A DNA stretch of 64,000 bases, taken from the NCBI GenBank assembly GCA_945912145.1, contig CAMEBF010000001.1, positions 1 through 64,000 of the forward strand, in the 5' to 3' direction. Below the pieces are notes generated by a model, which saw only the letters and a program-made list of their open reading frames with translations, was not told where the DNA came from and did not search any database. Of this stretch, positions 7,784 through 14,367 are shown piece by piece. Source of the DNA: an uncultured Clostridia bacterium (lineage in GTDB: Bacteria; Bacillota; Clostridia; Oscillospirales; Acutalibacteraceae). Position 1 is the first letter of the stretch, and each line of letters opens with the position of its first letter. The translations under genes and the position numbers were made by a program.

Positions 7784-10273
7784 ATGAATTTGCGAATTGC
7801 CCTTGCGGGAAACCCGAACAGCGGCAAAACAACACTTTTTAACGCCCTGACCGGCTCGAATCAGTTTGTCGGCAACTGGCCCGGCGTTACGGTTGAGAAA
7901 AAAGAGGGAAAGCTGAAAAAACACGACGGCGTGATCATTACCGATCTGCCGGGTATTTATTCACTGTCCCCTTATACGCTTGAGGAGGTTGTCGCAAGAA
8001 ATTATCTGATCGGCGAACGTCCCGACGCGATTCTGAACATCATCGACGGCACGAATCTCGAGCGCAATCTCTATCTGACAACACAGCTGACGGAGCTCGG
8101 CATTCCCGTCGTCGTCGCGATCAACATGATGGACGTCGTCAGAAAGAACGGCGATAAAATCAACACCGAAGAGCTTTCCCGGGAATTGGGCTGCCGCGTG
8201 GTCGAGATCTCGGCTTTGAAAGGCACCGGTATTACGGAAGCCGCCGAAGCGGCAATCGAAGCGGCGAAAAACGATAAAACCGTCCCGATGCACACCTTCT
8301 CCGGTACAGTCGAGCACGCATTGGCGCATATCGAGGAAGCGGCGGTGCACAGTTTGCCCGAAGAGCAGCAGAGATGGTATGCGATCAAAATCTTTGAACG
8401 CGACGAAAAGGTGCTCGAACAGTTAAAACTCGAGCCGGCAACGCGTGAACATATCGAAAACGACATCAAAGCCGTCGAGGAAGAAATGGACGACGATGCG
8501 GAATCCATCATCACGAACGAACGCTATCTCTATATCGGCGGGATCATCAAGGGTTGCTATCAAAAGAAATCCGCCGGCAAGCTTTCGACCTCGGATAAAA
8601 TTGATAAGGTCGTCACGAACCGCTGGCTGGCGCTTCCCATTTTTGCCGTAGTGATGTTCATCGTGTATTTCGTTTCGGTCACGACGGTCGGCACGTGGGC
8701 GACCGACTGGGCGAACGACGGCGTTTTCGGCGACGGCTGGCACCTGCTCGGCATCGGTTCCTCCTCCTACAATCAGGATGCGGATGATTATACTGCCGCG
8801 ATGCGGGCGGCGCAGGCGTTCACGGGGCTTGACACCGAAGCGGAGGACTTTGATGCCGATGCGGCTCTTGCACATCTCTTGGCGTTCAAGCCCGATGCTG
8901 ATACCGCCGAGGTTGAGGTTGAGGACGAAGAAACGCTCGCAATGGATACGCTGACGGCTTATTATGATACGATTCCGGCAGACGCTGACGAGGAAACCGT
9001 CGTCGCGATGACGTATCTGGACGGCGTGCAGTACTTTAAGCAGCACGGTTTTGAAGAGCCCGATCCGGCGGATTACGGCGTATGGGTGCCCGGCGTTCCT
9101 GCTCTCATCGAAAAAGGGCTCGACGCGGTAAACTGCGCCGAATGGCTTAAAGGCCTGATTCTGGACGGTATGATCGCAGGTCTTGGCGCGGTTCTCGGAT
9201 TTGTGCCGCAGATGCTCGTGCTGTTCATCTTCCTGGCATTCCTTGAAGCGTGCGGCTATATGTCCCGTATCGCGTTTGTGCTTGACCGTATCTTCCGTAA
9301 ATTCGGTCTTTCGGGCAAATCCTTTATCCCGATGCTCATCGGCACCGGCTGCGGCGTTCCCGGCATTATGGCGTCGAGAACGATTGAAAATGAGCGTGAC
9401 CGCCGTATGACGATCATGACAACGACATTTATTCCCTGCGGCGCAAAGCTTCCGTTTATCGCTATGATTGCCGGCGCGATTTTTGGCGGCGCCTGGTGGG
9501 TTGCCCCAAGTGCCTACTTCATCGGCATGGCGGCGATCATCATTTCGGGCATCATGCTGAAAAAGACGAAAATGTTTTCCGGCGATCCTGCGCCGTTCGT
9601 CATGGAACTTCCGGCTTACCATCTGCCGACGGTCGGCAACGTGCTCCGTTCGATGTGGGAACGCGGTTGGTCATTCATCAAGAAGGCTGGTACGATTATT
9701 CTGCTTTCCACCATCGTGGTCTGGTTTACAACATACTTTGGTTTTGTGGACGGTTCGTTCGGAATGCTCTCGGATGAACAGATCGATTGCAGCATTCTGG
9801 CTTTTATCGGCAGCGCGATTGCGTGGATCTTCAAGCCCCTCGGTTGGGGGAACTGGCAGGCGGCTGTCGCCTCCATCACTGGGCTTGTCGCGAAAGAGAA
9901 TATCGTCGGTACGCTCGGCATTCTCTACGGCGGAAGCGGCACGGTCTACGGGAATATTGCGGCGGCGTTTACGTCTATCAGCGGATTCTCTTTCCTGACG
10001 TTCAACCTGCTGTGCGCACCCTGCTTTGCGGCGATCGGCGCGATCAAACGTGAGATGAACTCCGCGAAATGGACGTGGTTTGCCATCGGCTATCAGTGCC
10101 TGTTCGCCTATGTGATTTCCCTGATGATCTATCAGATCGGTTCGGCCTTTACCGGCAACCTGCATATCGTCGGCTTGATTGCCGCCCTTGTGGTTCTGGT
10201 TGTGATGCTCTATCTGATTTTCCGTCCTGATAAAAACACAAAAGGGCTTGCAAAAACGAAGACGATCCGCTAA
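7784..10273 (+). CDS. feoB: Ferrous iron transporter FeoB
   Basis: The 829-residue protein begins with a GTPase domain showing G1 GNPNSGKT (9-16), DLPG and NMMD motifs, then a helical guanine-dissociation-inhibitor-like domain, then a polytopic membrane domain with two Gate-type GxGC motifs (IGTGCGVPG near 523 and PCGAKLP near 554). It imports Fe2+ across the cytoplasmic membrane. An unusually long acidic extracytoplasmic insert lies at about 330-430 between the first two membrane helices, making the protein longer than the common 650-770 residues. Iron-responsive control is suggested by the operators upstream. Confidence 0.96.
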   Translation: MNLRIALAGNPNSGKTTLFNALTGSNQFVGNWPGVTVEKKEGKLKKHDGVIITDLPGIYSLSPYTLEEVVARNYLIGERPDAILNIIDGTNLERNLYLTTQLTELGIPVVVAINMMDVVRKNGDKINTEELSRELGCRVVEISALKGTGITEAAEAAIEAAKNDKTVPMHTFSGTVEHALAHIEEAAVHSLPEEQQRWYAIKIFERDEKVLEQLKLEPATREHIENDIKAVEEEMDDDAESIITNERYLYIGGIIKGCYQKKSAGKLSTSDKIDKVVTNRWLALPIFAVVMFIVYFVSVTTVGTWATDWANDGVFGDGWHLLGIGSSSYNQDADDYTAAMRAAQAFTGLDTEAEDFDADAALAHLLAFKPDADTAEVEVEDEETLAMDTLTAYYDTIPADADEETVVAMTYLDGVQYFKQHGFEEPDPADYGVWVPGVPALIEKGLDAVNCAEWLKGLILDGMIAGLGAVLGFVPQMLVLFIFLAFLEACGYMSRIAFVLDRIFRKFGLSGKSFIPMLIGTGCGVPGIMASRTIENERDRRMTIMTTTFIPCGAKLPFIAMIAGAIFGGAWWVAPSAYFIGMAAIIISGIMLKKTKMFSGDPAPFVMELPAYHLPTVGNVLRSMWERGWSFIKKAGTIILLSTIVVWFTTYFGFVDGSFGMLSDEQIDCSILAFIGSAIAWIFKPLGWGNWQAAVASITGLVAKENIVGTLGILYGGSGTVYGNIAAAFTSISGFSFLTFNLLCAPCFAAIGAIKREMNSAKWTWFAIGYQCLFAYVISLMIYQIGSAFTGNLHIVGLIAALVVLVVMLYLIFRPDKNTKGLAKTKTIR

Positions 10274-10294
10274 TATAAAAGGGGAGGGATCATA

Positions 10295-10483
10295 ATGCTT
10301 TCGTGGATTTCGGAAAATATCGCGACGATTATCGTCTGCGCGGTGCTTGTCGCCATTGTCGCGCTGATTATCGTCAGGTTGATCCGCAATAAGAAGCAGG
10401 GCAAAACCTCCTGCGGCTGCGGCTGCGCAAACTGTCCATCCGCCGGTATATGCCATCAACCGAAAAAAACGGATCAGAAATAA
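10295..10483 (+). CDS. FeoB-associated Cys-rich membrane protein
   Basis: The 62-residue protein has one membrane helix (about 9-28), then a basic stretch and a tail with CGCGCANC and CPSAGIC cysteines. Small proteins of this kind follow feoB in many Clostridia and are thought to help iron transport, though the mechanism is not established. It lies 21 bases after feoB with a GGGGAGGG site. Confidence 0.88.
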   Translation: MLSWISENIATIIVCAVLVAIVALIIVRLIRNKKQGKTSCGCGCANCPSAGICHQPKKTDQK

Positions 10484-10534
10484 GAAAATAAGAGAAAACA
10501 CGGGACTGAAATGCTCCCCTTTTGTTAGACAATG

Positions 10535-10543
10535 TGGTATAAT
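10535..10543 (+). promoter_or_regulatory. Extended -10 element before a gene remnant
   Basis: TGGTATAAT is a good extended -10 sequence, but I see no matching -35 box. It lies directly before a reading frame without a usable start codon. Confidence 0.35.
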
Positions 10544-10545
10544 AA

Positions 10546-11100
10546 AAAAATACCAAAGAAAAGGAAATCGACGGCTGCGTTTACCGTATCGGCAAACGGC
10601 GGTTTATCGACGCCTGCGGCTATCCTGCAAGCTCCATTCCGATGCCGGCGATGTTTTTTGCCAAGGATAAGGGCGGCGACATCACGGATTTGTCGTTCCG
10701 TTTCCATGAAACCGGCTGCACGATGAGGTGGACGGAGCACGGCGGATTCGTCAATACGCAGGAAATCGCCATGAACGGCGCGTACGCCCACGGGAAAATC
10801 ACGATCGGGGAGCTCTCGTTCGACACCGTCGCCTGCGGCCGCTGGACGGACGAGAACACGCTCGAAGTCTGTATCCGGGCGCTGTCCGCCGTCGCGTCAA
10901 GACGCTTTGTGTTCACATTCCGCGGCAATCGGATTTCGATGTACCCCGATATGCTGCCGAGCATGGACGAACGCTCCAAGGTCATCGGCGAAAAGCTCAA
11001 ATGCGTCCTGAAAGGCCGCTATTTTGAGTGGTGGATCGACACGCTTGTCCCGCGCGTCAAAAATATTCTCCAGCCCATGCACCACGGACGAAAAAAATAA
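10546..11100 (+). pseudogene. Start-less remnant encoding a beta-rich C-terminal domain
   Basis: The frame is open from 10546 and continues into a 152-residue stretch that could start at the ATG at 10642. There is no ribosome-binding site at 10642, and the residues before it (EIDGCVYRIGKRRF and on) read like coding sequence, so the real gene probably began further upstream and has lost its 5' part. The content (CTMRW, YAHGKI, CGRWTDENTLEVCIR, FVFTFRGNRISM) resembles the C-terminal tail domain of clostridial serine beta-lactamase-like hydrolases. That link is tentative. It could also be a short intact gene with an odd start. Confidence 0.5.
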
Positions 11101-11104
11101 AAGC

Positions 11105-11152
11105 ATTCACCGGAACCGACATAACGCCGATTCCGGTGAATTTCGTTTTCAG
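11105..11152 (+). terminator. Terminator after the gene remnant
   Basis: An 11-bp perfect stem ATTCACCGGAA/TTCCGGTGAAT is followed by a T-rich stretch. Confidence 0.7.
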
Positions 11153-11231
11153 TTGCGTATGATAAAGCATTCGTGATGTCGTCAAGAAACTTCATTGGCT
11201 GATTGTAGGAATAGTGCGTCAGAATAAAGAA

Positions 11232-12071
11232 TTACTCAACGAAATGAATGAGAAGAATAATGCAGAAAATACAAAAGAAAAATAATAGAATCCTTGTCAG
11301 TGTTGTTACTGCTTTATTTTCGCTCTCTTCTTTTTTTTTCTTCTGCTCGTCCTGATAGTTCTTTTCTGCTTCGGCTTCGTTTAGCTTATCGCGAAAAACG
11401 GGAAACGATTCTATGAAAGATTTTTCTTTATCGGAAAAATCGCTTTCGGCTGGACGCGGCATGGAGATGATCTGCCGAACAAATTGAAGGTGTTCTTCAA
11501 TTTCCTGCAAAAGCTCCGGATCCTCCTTCGCATACGCTTCAGAAGCCTGACGGGACAGAAAGTTTTCTATCTGAAACGGCTCGTTTGAATGATTTTGCCA
11601 GAATTTTTGTGTTTCCGTGTCGCGGATAAACTGTGAAAAAATCGCTTCGTCTGTGATTTTCTGTCGTACGCCGTAAGGGAAGTCCGCCGGTACACACCGG
11701 CTTTCCGTCTTATTCTGCCAGATGGTTCCGTCCGCAAAGACGACAGACTGACAGACGACCGCAAACGAACGCGCCGTCGCGTCGGGCAGTTCGATCGGCT
11801 TCTTGCTGCCGAAATCCATGCTGTAGGCAATCGCGAGATCAAGATATTGATATTCCTTTGTCTGCGACATCTCTTCGCCGGCTACGGAAAAGGGAATGAT
11901 TTTTACTTTGACCGCTTTTATAGACTTATCCGCCAGATTCCTCAGTTTCAGCTGCGCCAGAATCCCGCCGGTCTGATTATCCCCGAGCAGCGCGCCGGCG
12001 GCAACCAATACCGGACAGTTGTCGCAGTAAAGATTCAGCGGTGATTTCCATAATGAAACATATCGATCCAT
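11232..12071 (-). CDS. Hypothetical protein with C-terminal membrane anchor
   Basis: The 279-residue product has an N-terminal part with a CDNC motif (near 17-20) and beta-strand-like segments (about 20-125), a helical acidic middle (about 150-225), a Lys/Glu-rich coiled-coil-like stretch (about 228-252) and a hydrophobic C-terminal helix ending IILLIHFVE. It therefore looks like a tail-anchored cytoplasmic protein. I do not recognise a family. The start has a GGAGGCAA site. It lies 15 bases after the 104-residue membrane protein gene, and both probably depend on the unusual leader RNA at 12504-12664. Confidence 0.7.
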   Translation of the reverse strand: MDRYVSLWKSPLNLYCDNCPVLVAAGALLGDNQTGGILAQLKLRNLADKSIKAVKVKIIPFSVAGEEMSQTKEYQYLDLAIAYSMDFGSKKPIELPDATARSFAVVCQSVVFADGTIWQNKTESRCVPADFPYGVRQKITDEAIFSQFIRDTETQKFWQNHSNEPFQIENFLSRQASEAYAKEDPELLQEIEEHLQFVRQIISMPRPAESDFSDKEKSFIESFPVFRDKLNEAEAEKNYQDEQKKKKEESENKAVTTLTRILLFFFCIFCIILLIHFVE

Positions 12072-12086
12072 TTCTATTGCCTCCGT

Positions 12087-12401
12087 TTATAACTCGGGTA
12101 ATTCGGCATTATATTGATTTTTGTCGGTCGTTCCGGCAGACTTGTTATTGATGGAAACGACATTGTCAACGATTTCGCCGAATCCGTAAAACAGAAGGCA
12201 GGATAAATAGGAAAGCACGGGACCGAGCACAGCGATTACGGGAAAGACAAAGAGCAGATCCTCGAAATCGCTGTCAATTGAGAGTATGGTAAGAAGAATG
12301 CCTCCAAAAAATTCAAGAAATGCAGTAATGTAAAACAGGGTTTTGCTGATTTTTTTAATTCTTTTGCCGACAGAATCGAAATTAAAGAGTGAATGTAACA
12401 T
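12087..12401 (-). CDS. Small hypothetical membrane protein
   Basis: The 104-residue protein has two predicted membrane helices, at about 22-42 and 50-75, and a hydrophilic tail. No family is recognised. The AAGGTGG site supports the ATG at 12401. It is the first gene of a two-gene minus-strand unit with the tail-anchored protein. An extended -10-like TGGTAAAAT lies just upstream on the same strand, so the unit may have a promoter in addition to the one at 12671-12699. Confidence 0.65.
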   Translation of the reverse strand: MLHSLFNFDSVGKRIKKISKTLFYITAFLEFFGGILLTILSIDSDFEDLLFVFPVIAVLGPVLSYLSCLLFYGFGEIVDNVVSINNKSAGTTDKNQYNAELPEL

Positions 12402-12503
12402 AAAAATTAACCACCTTTTTTTATTTGTACTTTCATTTTACCAGACTATATGTCCCATAAAGGGTACTTTTTAATATTTTTTTGCTTTTTCCTCTTTTTT
12501 TTT

Positions 12504-12534
12504 GCAATAAAAAATGCGCCTCAAATGAGACGCA
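12504..12534 (-). terminator. Rho-independent terminator of the 12.6-kb RNA (minus strand)
   Basis: On the minus strand TGCGTCTC/GAGGCGCA pairs fully with one G-U wobble around an ATTT loop and is followed by TTTTTTATTGC. The plus-strand reading has a C-A mismatch and no T run, so the signal is directional. Confidence 0.75.
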
Positions 12535-12540
12535 CGAAAA

Positions 12541-12664
12541 ATGCACCTCATTTGCTGCAACACAAATTATACTCATAATAACAAAAGATATTAGGAATAA
12601 TCAAGCGAGGACGCACTTTTACCAAAGCCATCCTAAAATCTTTTGTTCATTCAATTTGTGTTGC
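12541..12664 (-). ncRNA. Orphan structured RNA with antiterminator-like element
   Basis: On the minus strand the RNA would start near 12664, seven bases after a good -10 box. Its 5' and 3' halves pair: GCAACACAAATT (12557-12568) with its exact complement at 12653-12664, an inner 10-bp stem (12580-12589 with 12638-12647) and TTAGGA with TCCTAA (12591-12596, 12631-12636), around a 34-base apical loop. Immediately after the hairpin, 12541-12554 can pair over 13 bp with 12522-12534, which competes with the terminator at 12504-12534. This is the layout of a transcription attenuator. It matches no riboswitch, T-box, 6S or SRP RNA features that I can recognise. It may control the two genes at 11232-12401, or be a free small RNA of about 155 nt. 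Confidence 0.55.
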
Positions 12665-12670
12665 GAAATT

Positions 12671-12699
12671 AGTTTACCACATTCAGCAAAATATTACAA
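12671..12699 (-). promoter_or_regulatory. Promoter of the orphan RNA
   Basis: On the minus strand TTGTAA and TAAACT are 17 bases apart, and TGG precedes the -10 box, giving an extended -10. The expected start coincides with the first base of the long hairpin. Confidence 0.6.
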
Positions 12700-12770
12700 G
12701 CCGTCCCGGAAAATATTTTTGGTCAGCGTTCCGGCGTCGGTAAAAAATAAAAAAATATTTTCCGAAAGTA

Positions 12771-12800
12771 TTGACATTTCACCGTGAAGTGTGATAGAAT
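12771..12800 (+). promoter_or_regulatory. Promoter of the tRNA cluster
   Basis: TTGACA and TAGAAT are 18 bases apart, ending 18 bases before tRNA-Gly. Confidence 0.75.
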
Positions 12801-12818
12801 AATCACCGTCCCAATGAT

Positions 12819-12892
12819 GCGGGTGTAGTTCAATGGTAGAATCCCAGCCTTCCAAGCTGGTTGTGTGGGTTCGATTCCCATCACCCGCTCCA
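12819..12892 (+). tRNA. tRNA-Gly (TCC)
   Basis: The acceptor arms GCGGGTG and CACCCGC pair, the anticodon loop CTTCCAA carries TCC, the T loop has TTCGATT, and CCA is encoded. Confidence 0.97.
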
Positions 12893-12895
12893 TAT

Positions 12896-12972
<77 letters not shown>

Positions 12973-12978
12973 TTTGCG

Positions 12979-13055
12979 GTGGGTATAGCTCAGTTGGTTA
13001 GAGCGCCAGGTTGTGGCCCTGGAGGCCAACGGTTCGAATCCGTTTACCCACCCCA
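12979..13055 (+). tRNA. tRNA-His (GTG)
   Basis: Acceptor arms GTGGGTA and TACCCAC pair, the anticodon loop TTGTGGC carries GTG, and CCA is encoded. A G at 12978 opposite the C discriminator supplies the extra G-1 of histidine tRNAs. Confidence 0.97.
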
Positions 13056-13067
13056 CTTAAAAAAACG

Positions 13068-13099
13068 CGCAAATCAATTGGCTTTGATTTGCGTTTTTT
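13068..13099 (+). terminator. Terminator after tRNA-His
   Basis: The stem CGCAAATCAA/TTGATTTGCG is followed by six T residues. It suggests that tRNA-Gln is at least partly expressed on its own. Confidence 0.8.
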
Positions 13100-13118
13100 A
13101 CTATCAGAAACCGAATAT

Positions 13119-13193
13119 TGAGGAGTCGTCAAGCGGTAAGACACAGCACTTTGACTGCTGCATTCGTGGGTTCGAATCCCGCCTCCTCAGCCA
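13119..13193 (+). tRNA. tRNA-Gln (TTG)
   Basis: Acceptor arms TGAGGAG and CTCCTCA pair, the anticodon loop CTTTGAC carries TTG, and CCA is encoded. Confidence 0.96.
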
Positions 13194-13232
13194 AACGAAA
13201 ATCCGTTCACGCAAGTGGGCGGATTCTCGTTT
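13193..13232 (+). terminator. Terminator-like hairpin after tRNA-Gln
   Basis: Arms AAACGAAAATCCG and CGGATTCTCGTTT pair over 13 positions with one mismatch. The downstream T content is modest. Confidence 0.6.
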
Positions 13233-13340
13233 GTATTATTCATTCTTCAATATTCATCATTCATTATTCATTAAACAGAACGGATTTTCGAATGAATAAT
13301 GAAAAATGAAGTCGCTTCGCTAATGAATCATGAATAATTG
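13233..13340. repeat. Repeat family C: AT-rich ATTCATT-type inverted repeat
   Basis: The left half is made of ATTCATT-like units (13236-13273) and the right half of the complementary AATGAAT-like units (13290-13340), with a small GAAG/CTTC hairpin between the right-hand units. The design resembles family B: short repeated heptads at both ends and an inner hairpin. Only one copy is seen. The rest of the gap to rex (13341-13670) shows AT-rich sequence without a convincing gene. Confidence 0.6.
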
Positions 13341-13670
13341 TGTTTTGTGTGTTTTTTTTCAGTCTGTACAAGCGAGAAAAGAAATACTGTATTCTGAATC
13401 TTTGCGTTCATTGTTTTTATATCTGTTTTTTCTTTGCAAAAAAAGCCCGACGGAGCATATAATTGATACTTGCGATATAAAAATCCTTATGTTATGATAA
13501 GAAAAAAAGAGAATCCGGACGAAAAAACAGACTTCCGGCGGCGTATAGGCGTACTTTGACTGCATTTTGCCCAATTTTGCGGCGTTTTGAGAGGCGTTTC
13601 TATATCGTTTGTCTTATATCGATAATTATATATCGATATCAGTTTTTTATATTTTACATTGCTCCCGAAC

Positions 13671-13690
13671 TTTGTTAAAATGTTAACAAA
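13671..13690 (+). promoter_or_regulatory. Rex operator upstream of rex
   Basis: Perfect eight-base arms TTTGTTAA and TTAACAAA flank a four-base centre, matching the Rex consensus TTGTTAA-N4-TTAACAA. It lies 25 bases before the rex start and implies autoregulation by NADH/NAD+ ratio. Confidence 0.85.
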
Positions 13691-13715
13691 GACAGAGGAA
13701 AGGAGACGATGTGCC

Positions 13716-14324
13716 ATGAGTTTATCGGATACCGTGATCCGCCGTTTGCCGCTGTATCTGCATTTTTTGCGGCAGCAGCCGGAAAACGTCCAAAATGTTT
13801 CCGCTACGGGGATTGCCGCAGGGCTCGGGCTGGGCGATGTGCAGGTCCGCAAGGACTTAGCGCTTATCAGCGGCGCAGGCAAGCCGAAGATCGGGTATGA
13901 CCGATTGGAGCTGATCGACGCGCTCGAGGACGCGCTGGGCAACCGCAACAAAAAGCCGGCGGTCATTGCCGGAGCAGGGAAGCTCGGAACGGCGTTTTTG
14001 GAGTTCGACGGCTTTGATGATTTCGGCATCAACATCGCGGCGGCGTTTGACTGCGACGCCAAAAAGACCGGCTATTCCGGTTCGGGTAAATATATTTATC
14101 CCATGGCGGATTTTGAGGATTTCTGCCGCACGGAAAATATCGTGATCGGCATTGTGACTGTTCCCGCTTCGGCGGCGCAGGACGTCTGCGATAAAATGGT
14201 CGCGTCGGGCATCAAAGCGATCTGGAATTTCGCGCCTGTCCGTCCGACTGTTCCCGACGGCGTTCTCTTGCAGAACGAAAATCTCGCTTCGTCCCTGGCT
14301 CTTTTGTCGAGCCGGTTGGCATAA
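13716..14324 (+). CDS. rex: Redox-sensing transcriptional repressor Rex
   Basis: The 202-residue protein has an N-terminal winged helix (SLSDTVIRRLPLYLHFL start, VRKDLALISGAGKPKIGY) and a Rossmann domain with the GAGKLGTAF nucleotide motif near residue 88. Rex binds DNA when NADH is low and leaves it when NADH is high, releasing fermentation genes. The ATG at 13716 follows AAAGGAGAC; upstream ATGs fall inside the operator and are excluded. The canonical GAGNLG has K in place of N here. It is followed by adhE, its usual target. Confidence 0.95.
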   Translation: MSLSDTVIRRLPLYLHFLRQQPENVQNVSATGIAAGLGLGDVQVRKDLALISGAGKPKIGYDRLELIDALEDALGNRNKKPAVIAGAGKLGTAFLEFDGFDDFGINIAAAFDCDAKKTGYSGSGKYIYPMADFEDFCRTENIVIGIVTVPASAAQDVCDKMVASGIKAIWNFAPVRPTVPDGVLLQNENLASSLALLSSRLA

Positions 14325-14367
14325 CAAATTTGTTGAAAAATCCATTTTCATAAAGGAGAAATGTGAC

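Noticed and set aside
8423..9622. 399-residue minus-strand frame opposite feoB
   Set aside because: It lies fully inside the confident feoB gene and has no start signal.
12557..12664. The long hairpin as 6S RNA or bacterial SRP RNA
   Set aside because: No SRP GGAAGGAAGCA-type tetraloop region is present, and the shape lacks the central bubble and usual size of 6S RNA; I cannot exclude a diverged 6S without a model search.
12482..12787. 101-residue plus-strand frame over the orphan RNA region
   Set aside because: It has no ribosome-binding site, runs through inverted repeats and a minus-strand promoter, and its composition is not protein-like.
13236..13340. CRISPR-like array in the ATTCATT region
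   Set aside because: Units are only about seven bases, with no spacers of constant length and no cas genes.
14325..14350. A second Rex operator before adhE (AACAAATTTGTT)
   Set aside because: The palindrome has no four-base gap and lacks the TTAACAA half-sites, so it is a poor Rex site.
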